Source of the DNA: Epichloe hybrida
Taxonomy: Eukaryota > Ascomycota > Sordariomycetes > Hypocreales > Clavicipitaceae
Assembly (NCBI GenBank): GCA_019022495.1
Contig: JAFEKR010000004.1
Span: 1,674,001-1,738,000 of the forward strand
Direction of reading: 5' to 3'
DNA: 64,000 nucleotides
Position 1 is the first letter of the stretch. The number at the start of each line of letters is the position of its first letter. Below are positions 22,601 through 32,299 of this stretch, piece by piece. The position numbers and the translations under genes were made by a program. A model generated the notes under the pieces. It was not told where the DNA came from and ran no database searches. It saw only the letters and a program-made list of their open reading frames with translations.

Positions 22601-24660
22601 ATCCCCTCTAAAAGGCTAGTTACAAAGACTAGCTTTATTAAGATTATAGAACCTATAGGCCCTGTTTCTAAAGGCTTACCTAGGATTTCTATAGGGGATA
22701 ACCCTTTAGAGGGGGAAAATGATTTAGATTAACAACATCTAGATCAAGGTTCAAAGGATTACCCTATAGATAACATAGGTATCCCTGTAGGTCAAGAAAA
22801 ACCACCTATAGGCCCCAAAGAACCCCCTAAAGGCTTAATTCTAGCGGATCCCATACAGGCGCAGCCTATAACTTAACCAGGAAATCAGATTTCAACTTCG
22901 GACCTCGATTTTGACAAAATTATCGATTTTAACCGTAATATCAACCCTATGGATGTTAATATTAGTTCCCCTTCTTCTCTAGATTTCATAAAAGAAATCT
23001 ACTTTAAGGTATGGGAGAAGCTAAAGGAAAAGAATTCTATTAGCCCTGAGCCTAAGACCTGGAAGCAGGCTATATCTAGCCCTGAAAGGGATAAATAGAT
23101 AGAAGCTACGTACAAGGAATACGAACAGCTTCTAAAGGCTAGTACTTTTAAATTTATAGGGAAAGATTAAATCCCTAAGGGCTGAAAAGTACTAAAGAAT
23201 AGGCTTGTTTATAAGCTTAAAAAGGATAAAGAAAATAATCCTTTAAAATATAAGGCTCGACTCGTTGCTAAGGGATTCATACAAATCGAAGGCCTAGATT
23301 ACCTAGAGACCTTCGCTGCCACAAGCATTCCCCTTAGCTAGAGGATTTTACTAGCCCTAGCGGCTTGGAATAACTAGGAAATCGAATAAATTGATTTTAT
23401 AGGAGCTTTTCTTAATAGTAAGCTACAATAATAGATTTATATGGTTATTCTAGAAGGGTTTATTAAATTCCTTGAGGCAAATCCTAAACTAGCTAAATTA
23501 GCTAGAAGTTTTGGCTGGAAACCTTCTAAAGATTAAGTAATTTTATTATAGAAGTCTTTATATGGCCTAAAACAAAGCTTAAGGGAATGGCAATAAGCGC
23601 TAATATTAGTGCTTAAATCCCTAGGATTTAACCCTTTAATATCTGACCTAGCTATCTTCTTTAATCCTTTAACCAAAACCTTTGTCATTACGTACGTTAA
23701 TGACTGTCTTCTAATTGGACTGGATTTATCTTATATCTAAAGGCTTAAAAAGGAACTTCATAAAGTCTATCTAATAGAAGATAGGGGGCCTGCTGAATTC
23801 TTCTTAGGGGTTTAAATTGTACGAGATAGGCCTAATAGAATACTGAAAATTCATTAATCTTAGTATATATTAGAAGCCTTAAAACGATTTAATATGCTAG
23901 ATAGTAAGCCTATTAGTATACCTCTTTAGCTAGGCGTTTTAGCTACGTAGATAACTAAGCTTTTAATAGCTAGCGAAATTAAGCTTTATCAGTGCATTAT
24001 AGGGACTATAATGTACCTAATGTTGCTTACAAGGCCTGATACAGCTTTTACGCTATAGTGGTTATTTACTGCACTAGCTAGCCCTTATATAGAATACCTA
24101 AAAGCAGCTAAAAATCTACTAAGATATCTATTAGGGACTAGATTCCTTGCTATTATCTATAGGGGAGACCCTAAAGGTTTAGTTAGCAAAAGCCTAATAG
24201 GTTATTGCGATAGTGATTTTGCAGGGGATAAAAAGACCTCAAAATTAACCTATGCTTATCTATTCAAGCTAGCTAGCGGACCTATTAGCTGGAAATCAAA
24301 GAAAGCTAGTATAATAGCTCTATTAACACTAGAAGCTGAAGCTGATGCTATCTGCGAGACCTTCTAGGAGCTTTAGTGGCTTTAGGGCTTATTTAAGGAG
24401 CTAAAAACCCCTATTTCTCCCCCTATCTAGATATATTGCGATAATCAAGGCGCTATAACTACTGCTTATAACCTTGCTTTACATAGTTGTACAAAGCATA
24501 CATTACTAAAGTTTAACTATATTAGGCAACAGGTTTTAGAGGGTTTAGCTAAGATCGAATATCTAGATACGAAGTTAATGCCTGCAGATAGTCTTACGAA
24601 ACCTCTTTCTAGACCTCTTTATTAGGCTTTTATTAAGCTTTTAGGGCTTAATAATTATTA
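19690..24660 (+). pseudogene. Copia-B gag-pol polyprotein
   Basis: Gag is at about 19690-20930, ending in a Lys/Ser-rich tail. Protease is at about 20960-21330; its expected D-S/T-G-A motif is degraded, but the TGGGPIYAKGHGSAIF block remains. GAG-pre-integrase (HLGLPLLKKTSLITKGIPDF) is at 21795-21960. Integrase is at about 21960-22450, with LHFDGG and then PYIYKQNRLAERLIRT. Reverse transcriptase is at about 23000-23800, with KARLVAKGF and FVITYVNDCLLIG; the second box has the first catalytic Asp changed to Asn. RNase H is at about 24180-24620 (GYCDSDFAGDKK, ISWKSKKASIIALLTLEAEA). Stops at former Gln/Trp/Arg positions are spread through the frame. It is better preserved than Gypsy-1 or the hAT, consistent with a younger insertion. 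Confidence 0.9.
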
Positions 24661-24869
24661 AACTAACAACTAATTCCCTTCAACAGGGAACTAAAAACAA
24701 CGTCAAAAAGGGAGCTATATTTAACAATAGCTAGGAATTCAAAAAGGGGGTCTTTTATTTTTCCTGTTTTTCCCTTTTATCTGTTATTATTAAAAGTTGT
24801 TGTTTTTTACCCTATAGTCTCTTTGTACACTTCTAATTGCTTTTAAATGTAATTCTTTTGCAGAGGGGG

Positions 24870-25693
24870 TGTTAAAAATAAGACTTATTTTTAGCCCTTT
24901 TCTAGTTAAAGAACCTTCTTATTACTAGCTTGCTTTGTAAGTCTAACAGCTGCACTGCAGCTGTTAACGGTCGCGAGGGCAGCTATTAATAGCTGCGTCG
25001 CAGCTGTTAACAGCTACGACCAACCGTGTGGATGACTAATTAGTTAATTGCGTTGTGGCTACAAGTGTGGCCATAACCACGCTACTAGTAATTAGGTAAG
25101 CTAGGGTGATATAAGCTAGGGTGACGTAAGTAGGTTACCCTACACATAACTTACCCTATAGCTATCTTTAATAACGATTTTCTCTTTATCTAGAGGTTAT
25201 ATAAAAGTTTTACATATAGTAAATTAAAGCTTAAAGATAGGGCTTTCTCTTTATGCAAGGTTATTTTTTGGACTAAAAGTTAGTGCATATGGGTTGCTAG
25301 CTAGTATGGTGGTGAGTTGATTTTTTGATTTTTACATATAAATGAATTTTACGGAAAGTCAAAAGTGGCCTGTAAGACCCCGTTAGCGGCCTAGATCCAC
25401 TGATATAGTTAGTAGGTCTATGAGAGGAAGAAGATCTTTTTAACTAGCTAGATAGCTAGTCCTCTTAACTAATAACAGCCGCATTGCCCGTATAACGTAT
25501 CTAAAATCAATTATATTGCTCTATAAGATATTATAAAAGTGATCTAAATTGAATTCTATTAGTTAATAACTGCCATAACCTTCCGTTGCGTTGCGTTAAT
25601 TGATTTAACGTTGCAGCCCTATTAGTCCCCGACCGTAGAGTTTGCACCTGTACAGCTGTTGCCAGCTGGCAACTAGCTCCCTACATTTCAATA
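24870..25693 (+). repeat. Copia-B 3' LTR
   Basis: 824 bp, the same length as the 5' copy. It is preceded by the polypurine tract at 24861-24869 and followed by TSD ATAAC. Confidence 0.95.
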
Positions 25694-26682
25694 ATAACTT
25701 CCTCCGCCGTAGGGGGATAATCGCCGTCTATACTAATAATTAGTAAATATAGCCTTTAGAGGGTCTTCTTATTAGTACTAAAGGTATTAGGAGGGCCTCT
25801 TGTTTAATTCCGCGATAGTAATTGCCTTGCGGAGGTCTCTGGCAAGACTTTTGAAGCCTAGGGAGTATATGTATTCCACTATCTGACATTTAGGTACACT
25901 AGCTACAGCGTTTAAGGCTTACTTATAGAGTTTAGTATCTACTATTTTAGTAGGGTATAGGCCTCTATAGATTTTCTTAAGGGTTAATAATATAATCTTA
26001 AGGCACTTAAGCTTGCTTTTATTAGGGTTCTTCTTAATTATACTCTTTAGTATTATGCTACTTTACTTATAGTAATAGAATTACTAGTTACTTTTTGTCT
26101 TAAAGCGCTAACAAATATAAGTAATTATCTCTTTATAGGAATAGTTATTCCTAAAGAGGTAATTAAGGTAGTATTGCTTAGTATTACCTATTAACATAAT
26201 AGGGAAAGCCTTCTAATAATACATTTAAGGAAGGTTAATTCTATTACACTTATTTTTAAAGAGCGTGATCTTTAGCATTAAGAAGTTATATAGCTTCTTA
26301 CTATAGCAGTCGCTATCCTTATATATCTTTGTAAGCTCCGAGATTTTCTTTATAATTTAATCTTTAGAGGGGAATTACTATAAAGGCATAATTTATTATA
26401 AATAATAGTTTACTAGTTGTTCTTAATAACAATTATCCGGATAGAGCTGTTAATATAATGGAGATTATTGCGGGGGTTCTTATGAGGGTTTGAGTAATCT
26501 CTAGGGTTAGGGAAGGTTAATTTCTAGGGTAGGTTATTAGGGCTATTGATGTTAAGGTTCTAGGGGTTTAGAAGATTGTGGTCTTTCTTATAATCTTTCC
26601 TATAACTAAAGGGGCATTAAGGTTTAATAAAGCACTTCCTTAAGCAATACTAGGATTAAATATCCTAGGCCTTACCCAGAGC

Positions 26683-26815
26683 TTTACATGTAGTGTAGTA
26701 AATGTAGTATTTTGACTTTCCTTGTAGTATGTAGTGTAGTGAATTGTAGTGTAGTGTAGTATGTAGTGTAGTGTAGTAAATACTACACTACACTACAAAT
26801 ACTACATGTAGTATA
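26683..26815. repeat. N2 left subterminal TGTAG/CTACA arrays
   Basis: Blocks of TGTAG units followed by an inverted CTACA block (26782-26812) form a strong potential hairpin behind the terminal repeat. Confidence 0.9.
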
Positions 26816-27489
26816 AGGCTAAAAATAAAAGTGGGGCATATTAATATCTTATAATATTCTTCAGATTTTTCTTTATTAACTTAATATTAGCTTTCTTTTT
26901 TATTAGAATTTAGTTATTTAGTTATAAATCTTTAAAGTTTATACTTATTTAAACTATTAAGCTTATAATAGGAATAGGGTAGCTAGGTATGGTATTTTTA
27001 GTATTACTATATAACTCTATTTATTTCCTAAATTCTAAAGGTTACTTTATCTTTCTAGATTTTTAATTAGATTTAATATCCATTTTAATATACTTTTTTT
27101 ACTTTAAATCTAAGATTTACCCTAAAGAAATTATTTACTATTATATATAAATAGGATAATAAATCTAATAATAATATATTTATAAAGATAAGCTATTTAT
27201 AATAAATAAATATTTTTACTTTATATTATAGAAGGGTTTTTAGCTATATATTTTCTTTTATTATAATTATAAATAATTATATTAAGTTTTTAGGTTTTTT
27301 AAGTTAAAAGAAATGTAAAAACCCTTAAAAAAGCTTTGAAAAAGTAGCTAGAATATTATTCTTATAATATTAAAAAGAAATATAATATATTTTCCTTTAT
27401 TACTAAAATTAGAAAAAAAAGCTTTAAAAGTAAGCTTAAGAATATATACTATTTTTAGCTTACTTACTTAGCTATATATTATACTAAAA

Positions 27490-28130
27490 AGTAGGGTTAA
27501 AAGTAAACCTTATTAACTATACCTTTTATTTACTAATAGTTTCTATGCTTTTTCTATAAATTCGTCTAAAGAAAAAGATATATTAATAAAAGTGGGTCTA
27601 AAGTAAGTCCTTATAATTATACCTTTACTTACTAATAACCTTTATGCTTTTTCTATAATCTAGTCTTAGAAAAAGGAGGTATTGATAAAAGTGGGTGTAA
27701 AGTGGGTCCTTATAATTATCCCTCTACTTCCTAATAACTTTTATGCTTTTTTCTATAATCTAGTCTTAGAAAAAGGAGGTATTAATAAAAGTGGGTCTAA
27801 AGTGGGTCCTTATAATTATACCTTTACTTACTAATAACCTTTATGCTTTTTCTATAATCTAGTCTTAGAAAAAGGAGGTATTAATAAAAGTGGGTCTAAA
27901 GTGGGTCCTTATAATTATACTTCTACTTCCTAATAACTTTTATGCTTTTTTCTATAATCTAGTCTTAGAAAAAGGAGGTATTAATAAAAGTGGGTCTAAA
28001 GTGGGTCCTTATAATTATACCTCTACTTCCTAATAACTTTTATGCTTTTTTCTATAATCTAGTCTTAGAAAAAGAAGGAATTAATAAAAGTGGGTCTAAA
28101 GTAGGTCCTTATAGTTGCCTTTTACTTAGA
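27490..28130. repeat. N2 internal ~100-bp tandem repeat, six copies
   Basis: The core GTGGGTCTAAAGTGGGTCC starts at about 27592, 27691, 27791, 27890, 27990 and 28090, so spacing is 99-100 bp. Each unit carries TTTATGCTTTTT and AGTCTTAGAAAAAGGAGGTA segments. It is the same core as the 101-bp repeat of N1, in opposite orientation, but the spacer sequences differ. Confidence 0.93.
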
Positions 28131-28490
28131 GTTTATACTTTTTTTTAATTAGTTATAGAATTATTTCTTAAAAAGAGATATTAAATTTATTATTACTATT
28201 ACTACTATTACTACTACTACTACTATTATTACTATTATTACCATTATTACTATTATTATTATTTTAAAAAATATAAGAAAGAAAAGTATTTTATTTTATT
28301 AATATATTTAAAAAGCTTAAAATACTAAGTAATTAAAAAGTATAGCTTTTTCTATAGTAATTTCCTTATACTTATTTATATTTATATTTTAGTTACTTAT
28401 TTACTATTTAAGTTTAATTAAACTTTAACACTAATAATATTATAAGTTAATATAATTTATTATAGCTTATAGTAGCTTATAAACTATAAG

Positions 28491-28570
28491 CTATTATAAG
28501 CTATTATAAGCTATTATAAGCTATTATAAGCTATTATAAGCTATTATAAGCTATTATAAGCTATTATAAG
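28491..28570. repeat. N2 decamer array CTATTATAAG, 8 copies
   Basis: Eight head-to-tail decamers, the reverse complement of the 22-copy array at 7791-8010. Confidence 0.9.
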
Positions 28571-28594
28571 TAATTATATTACTAAAAATTACAA

Positions 28595-28738
28595 ATACTA
28601 CAAATACTACAAATACTACAAAATACTACATGTAGTGTAGTGTAGTAAAAAAATTCCCTTGTAGTGTAGTGTGTAGTGTAGTGTAGTATACTACACTACA
28701 CTACAAATACTACACAATGTAGTGTAGTGTAGTGCAAA
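28595..28738. repeat. N2 right subterminal CTACA/TGTAG arrays
   Basis: Alternating CTACA and TGTAG blocks up to the GCTCTG terminus, able to fold into hairpins. Confidence 0.88.
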
Positions 28739-29130
28739 GCTCTGGCCTTACCTAATAAGGACGCTATAATCTCGTAAAGAATTACGTAATTCTCTAATAA
28801 TATCCTTGGATGCCCTTTTAAAGGTATCTTTAGACTAGCCTTTAAAGTCTTCTTAGAATAATTCCTATAGGTTATTATCTCTCTAACCTTAATACTTACT
28901 AAGGTTAATAAATCTTGTGATTTAGTTATTAAGCTTAAGCTATGTAGCAGTCTCTGGATCTAGCTTAATAAATTCTTTCTAATTACTAAAGAAGTTATAA
29001 GTAAGCTATTAAAGGCATAAGGGTAACTTATACTCTTAGGGTCTTTTAGTAGTAATAGTTAGAGCCTTACTATTACTAGTAGCCTTTGCTCTTATAGAAG
29101 GTCTAGATTTCTCTGCTATCTTTAACTATA

Positions 29131-29936
29131 AAAGGAATGTTACTAATTTATTATTTTTACTACTAATTAAGCTTCTATGTTTACCTATTACTATTATAAG
29201 GTTCTTCTTTCGTATTTTAGGAGCGTTATCGCTCTAATGAAATTAGAAGATTATAAAAATAGGAAAAACAAAAGAAAAAGTAGTAAAAGTAGTAAAAGTA
29301 GTAATAAGAATAAATCAATAGAGATAAAGAAAGTAATAGAAGTTCTAAAAGTAACTAGAAAATAATAGGGAAAGTAATAAGGGAATAATAGGAATTACTA
29401 CTTCCTGTTTTTTATAAAAAGGAGGGAAGGAGATAATCTCTCTCTCTTACTAATAAGCACAGGGCGAATAGCACTAAGAGTAAAGGGGGTAAAAAACAAG
29501 CCATAGATACTTATACAAACAGATTAGAGGTCTGTCAGATAAAGGGAATATTTATAGAGAAGTTATAGATATATTAGCTAGCTTAGCTAAGGTTATTTAA
29601 CGTTAGGTTCGAAATAAATACCTCGCGGCAATAGATTCAGTTATTTGGTTGGTTTTCTTATGATAGACAATAAAATTAACAATTAATAATAATATCCTAG
29701 ATAGATATAATAAAGTTATATCCCTAAGCCTAAGGGTTAATAAATCAATTCCTTAGAAGCCTAACAAGCCCATAACTAGGATTCTAGTCTCTTCCTTTAG
29801 CATACTTATGTAGTTATGCCTCTTTACTATAATAACTATTACAGTATAACAAGGGGTAGTGGTAGTAGCGTTTACAGAGATATCTCTTCTTGTGATACCT
29901 AGCTTATTTATAGTTGTGAAGTTAACTACTAATTAG
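29131..29936 (-). other. A1 5' leader
   Basis: Region between the gag remnant and the 5' LTR of A1. It holds a plus-strand Lys/Ser-rich short frame (29177-29365), which is antisense to the element and not conserved as coding in the other copies. Next to the LTR lies the CTAATTAGTRGTT leader motif with its inverted partner (about 29905-29936). No other gene is seen. Confidence 0.5.
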
Positions 29937-30192
29937 TGTTAGTTACACCAAGGTCTTACGCAGGTAATAAATCCTATATAAATAAAGTTAATAATAGTTA
30001 GTTAGCTAGCTAGGAAAGAGAGAGAAGAGAGGGAAAGTCTAGATGCTAGAAAAGTAGGTAAAATCCGTATATAGGGTATAAAAGGGGGTGGCAAATTGAT
30101 GTAGCTAATCATATTGCGTGCATCGCGCCAGACCCACAATTGGTCCGGTCTTTGGCTACGATTGAACCGATGAAGGTCCGAAGGAATTAACA
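29937..30192 (-). repeat. A1 5' LTR
   Basis: 256 bp, matching the 14233 copy with scattered C/T and G/A differences. It is followed by TSD ACTTA at 30193-30197. Confidence 0.95.
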
Positions 30193-30197
30193 ACTTA

Positions 30198-30958
30198 CCT
30201 TAAATATATAATAAGCTTATATTTCTAAATAAGGTAAAACTTTATATATTTATAAATAAATTAATAAATTATATATAAAAATAAATTTACTATAATAAAA
30301 TTACTATAAAAATCTACTATATTTTAGATATTTATACTACCCTAAGTATTATATATTATATTATATTGTATTGTATTGTATATATATAAAAGCAATAGTA
30401 AATCGTAGAAAAAAGATATTAGTATATAAAGACCTTTAATATATAGAAAAAAAAGTATTCTATAAACTCAATTAAGAAATACTTTATTAACATATATAAT
30501 ATCTCTAATAAGCTTACTTTTCTAAATAAGCTAAAACTGTATAAATTTTTAAATAAATTATTAAATTATATATAAGAATAAGGATACTATAATTAGACTA
30601 TATAAAAAATCTACTATATTAGAGATATATATACTACCCTAAATATTATATAATACATTATATTGTATTATATTATATTATATTGTATTATATTATATTA
30701 TATTGTATTATATTATATTATATTGTATTATATTATATTATATTGTATTATATTATATTATATTGTATTATATTATATTATATTTTTTATATTATATTAT
30801 ATTTTTTCTATAATAAAAGCAATAGTATATCATAGAAAAAAGATATTAGTATATAAAGACCTTTAATATATAGAAAAAATAGTATTCTATAAACTCGAAT
30901 AAGGATACTATAATTAGATTATTTAAAAAATCTACTATATAATAAATTTATATAATAC
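30198..30958. repeat. AT-rich ~298-bp tandem duplication with 20-bp satellite
   Basis: A unit beginning near AATAAGCTTA (about 30210) repeats at about 30508 and partly again after 30890, so the period is about 298 bp before expansion. Inside the second unit, TATTGTATTATATTATATTA repeats six times exactly (30661-30780), which accounts for the open frame there. Removing A1 makes 30198 contiguous with 14232, so this is probably still the outer hAT element. The TGTAT content agrees with its terminal array, but no GCTCTG terminus is present. Confidence 0.7.
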
Positions 30959-31265
30959 TGTTAGAACAAAGGTGATATCAATCGCGCGTCGCAGCCGCAA
31001 TTACCTGGCAGAAGCTTAAGCCGCGCGCGGACCCCACACGTGACCCATAACCTAGCACGTTAATTAGCTAGGAAATGTAGGGATACAAATGCGTAACCCC
31101 TTTTCCCTTTATATATTATAACTTCTAGCTTTTTACCTCTCTTTTCCTATAACTTAATTAATTATAATAACAGATAACGTAGCCTAGAATGGATAATTAA
31201 TAATAATACTATTCTTTAGGCTTATAACTATATTATATTAAATTTAATACCCTATAAATCTAACA
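30959..31265 (+). repeat. Copia-X 5' LTR, GC-rich and little RIPed
   Basis: Starts TGTTAGAACAAAGG and ends TCTAACA. It contains a CG-rich first third (30985-31050, GCGCGTCGCAGCCG and GCCGCGCGCGG), unusual in this window, then a T-rich promoter-like part. Confidence 0.8.
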
Positions 31266-31644
31266 CTAATTAGTGGTTACTTTCATAGATAACCACGTAG
31301 TCTTCGAACACCACAGATTAGCAAGGTTAATTAGAAGAGGTAACTTATTTAATAATGACTTGCCCTATGTAATAGAAGGGCCACGTTTAAAGAATATAGT
31401 ACTACTAATACTACTAAAGCAAGGACACGGAAGGCTATAGAAAAACCCTCCTATAATGCCTTAAGGTACTAATACTTTCCTATTAGCAAAAGAATATAGT
31501 AACCTAGCTCTTGTAATTAAGCTATGTAAGGAAGGAATTATTAAGACCCCTAGTAAACCTTTTAAGCTATTAACAAAAGTGAAAATTAATGCTTTAATTA
31601 AGTAAGGTATATTTAAATTCATTATATTTAATAAGGAAGAATAT

Positions 31645-31904
31645 TGTTGGATGCACCAAGGTCCTGCGCAGGTAATAAATCCCGTATGATTGAAGTCGAT
31701 GATAGTTAGTTAGATAGATAGCTAGGAAAGAGGGAGAAGAGAGGGAAAGTCTAGATGCTAGAAAAGTGGGCGAAATCCGTATGTAGGGCACAAAAGGGGG
31801 TGGCGAATTAATAGAGCTAATTATATCGCGTGTATCGCGCCAGACCCACAATTAGTCTAGTCTTTGGCCACGATTAAACCAATAAAAATCCAAAGGAATT
31901 AACA
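31645..31904 (-). repeat. A2 3' LTR
   Basis: About 260 bp, TGTTGGATGCACCAAGG to GGAATTAACA on the plus strand. Followed by the purine-rich tract (on the minus strand) as in A1. Confidence 0.95.
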
Positions 31905-32299
31905 CTAGTAATCTCTCTTTTTCCTTTGTGGCTAAAGAGCTTAAAAACATAATAAAAATTAGATTAAAGGAAAGTATACACTAGTGAATCCCTTAATAGG
32001 AATCCGCTGCTTTAATTAGCTGTCGCGGCATTAGTTAATTAAATTAATCTGTCAGTCCTTGCCTAAGCTCCTATCCCTTAATATCGCAGGTCTCTTTACC
32101 TATCCTTTAATATAAATCATTAATTCGTTCGAATTAATCAAAGAGGAAAGTAATGAATTTGGCGATGCTTTTATTATTATATCCGCCGGATTATTATTGC
32201 CATTAATCTATCTAACTTCGTAGATCTCATGCCTTTTATATAATTAATAAAGAGCTATAATATTAATTATTAGTCTCTTCTCCTTTATAATTCCTAGCT

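Larger units (their letters stand above)
18574..25693 (+). mobile_element. Ty1/copia element B (7120 bp), RIPed
   Basis: Two 824-bp LTRs (18574-19397 and 24870-25693) flanked by ATAAC (18569-18573 and 25694-25698). A primer site directly follows the first LTR and a CAGAGGGGG polypurine tract directly precedes the second. The plus strand encodes gag, protease, GAG-pre-integrase, integrase, RT and RNase H in Ty1/copia order. It is inserted in the gag/zinc-knuckle region of A1. The uninterrupted site can be read in A2 at about 36000-36030, which confirms the junction. Confidence 0.96.
26677..28744 (+). mobile_element. Non-autonomous hAT element N2 (2068 bp)
   Basis: Starts CAGAGC and ends GCTCTG, flanked by the exact 8-bp duplication GCCTTACC (26669-26676 and 28745-28752). 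The uninterrupted target is visible in A2 near 36985-37000 (CCTAGGCCTTGCCTAATGAG). The termini are TGTAG/CTACA arrays, the interior carries six ~100-bp repeats, and an 8-copy decamer array lies near the right end. There is no coding sequence. The right 550 bases are homologous in reverse complement to the left end of the larger hAT (7616-8340), so N2 is a non-coding relative of that transposon. Confidence 0.95.
25699..29130 (-). pseudogene. A1 gag, split by hAT-N2
   Basis: The minus-strand gag of A1 continues from copia-B to about 29130, interrupted at 26669-28752 by hAT-N2 and its duplicated site. It aligns by eye with gag of A2 (36030-37261), A4 (about 52000-53290) and A5 (about 58960-60340). 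Readable parts include a stretch corresponding to TFKRASKDVIRELRNSLRDYGILV in A4. Gag would have formed the particle shell. In-frame stops and the insertion destroy it here. Confidence 0.7.
14233..30192 (-). mobile_element. Ty1/copia element A1 with two nested insertions
   Basis: Bounded by 256-bp LTRs (14233-14488 and 29937-30192) and by the exact 5-bp duplication ACTTA (14228-14232 and 30193-30197). The order on the minus strand is leader, gag, protease, integrase, reverse transcriptase, RNase H, so this is Ty1/copia. It is split by copia-B (18574-25693) and hAT-N2 (26677-28744). Removing both with one TSD copy each leaves about 6.76 kb, close to the 6.58 kb of the uninterrupted copy A4. 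It is inserted in AT-rich DNA presumed to be the hAT element. Confidence 0.95.

Noticed and set aside
29937..30192. Possible solo LTR
   Set aside because: The ACTTA duplication pairs it with the LTR at 14233-14488, so it is the 5' LTR of A1.
30002..30193. 63-codon frame opening MLIPSDLHRF, also at 31594-31851 and 50981-51172
   Set aside because: It lies inside LTR copies of family A and recurs only because the LTR recurs. It has no conserved start context and is cut or altered in other LTR copies.
30663..30866. Tyr/Ile-rich frame of 67 codons
   Set aside because: It is a translation of the six 20-bp AT repeats.
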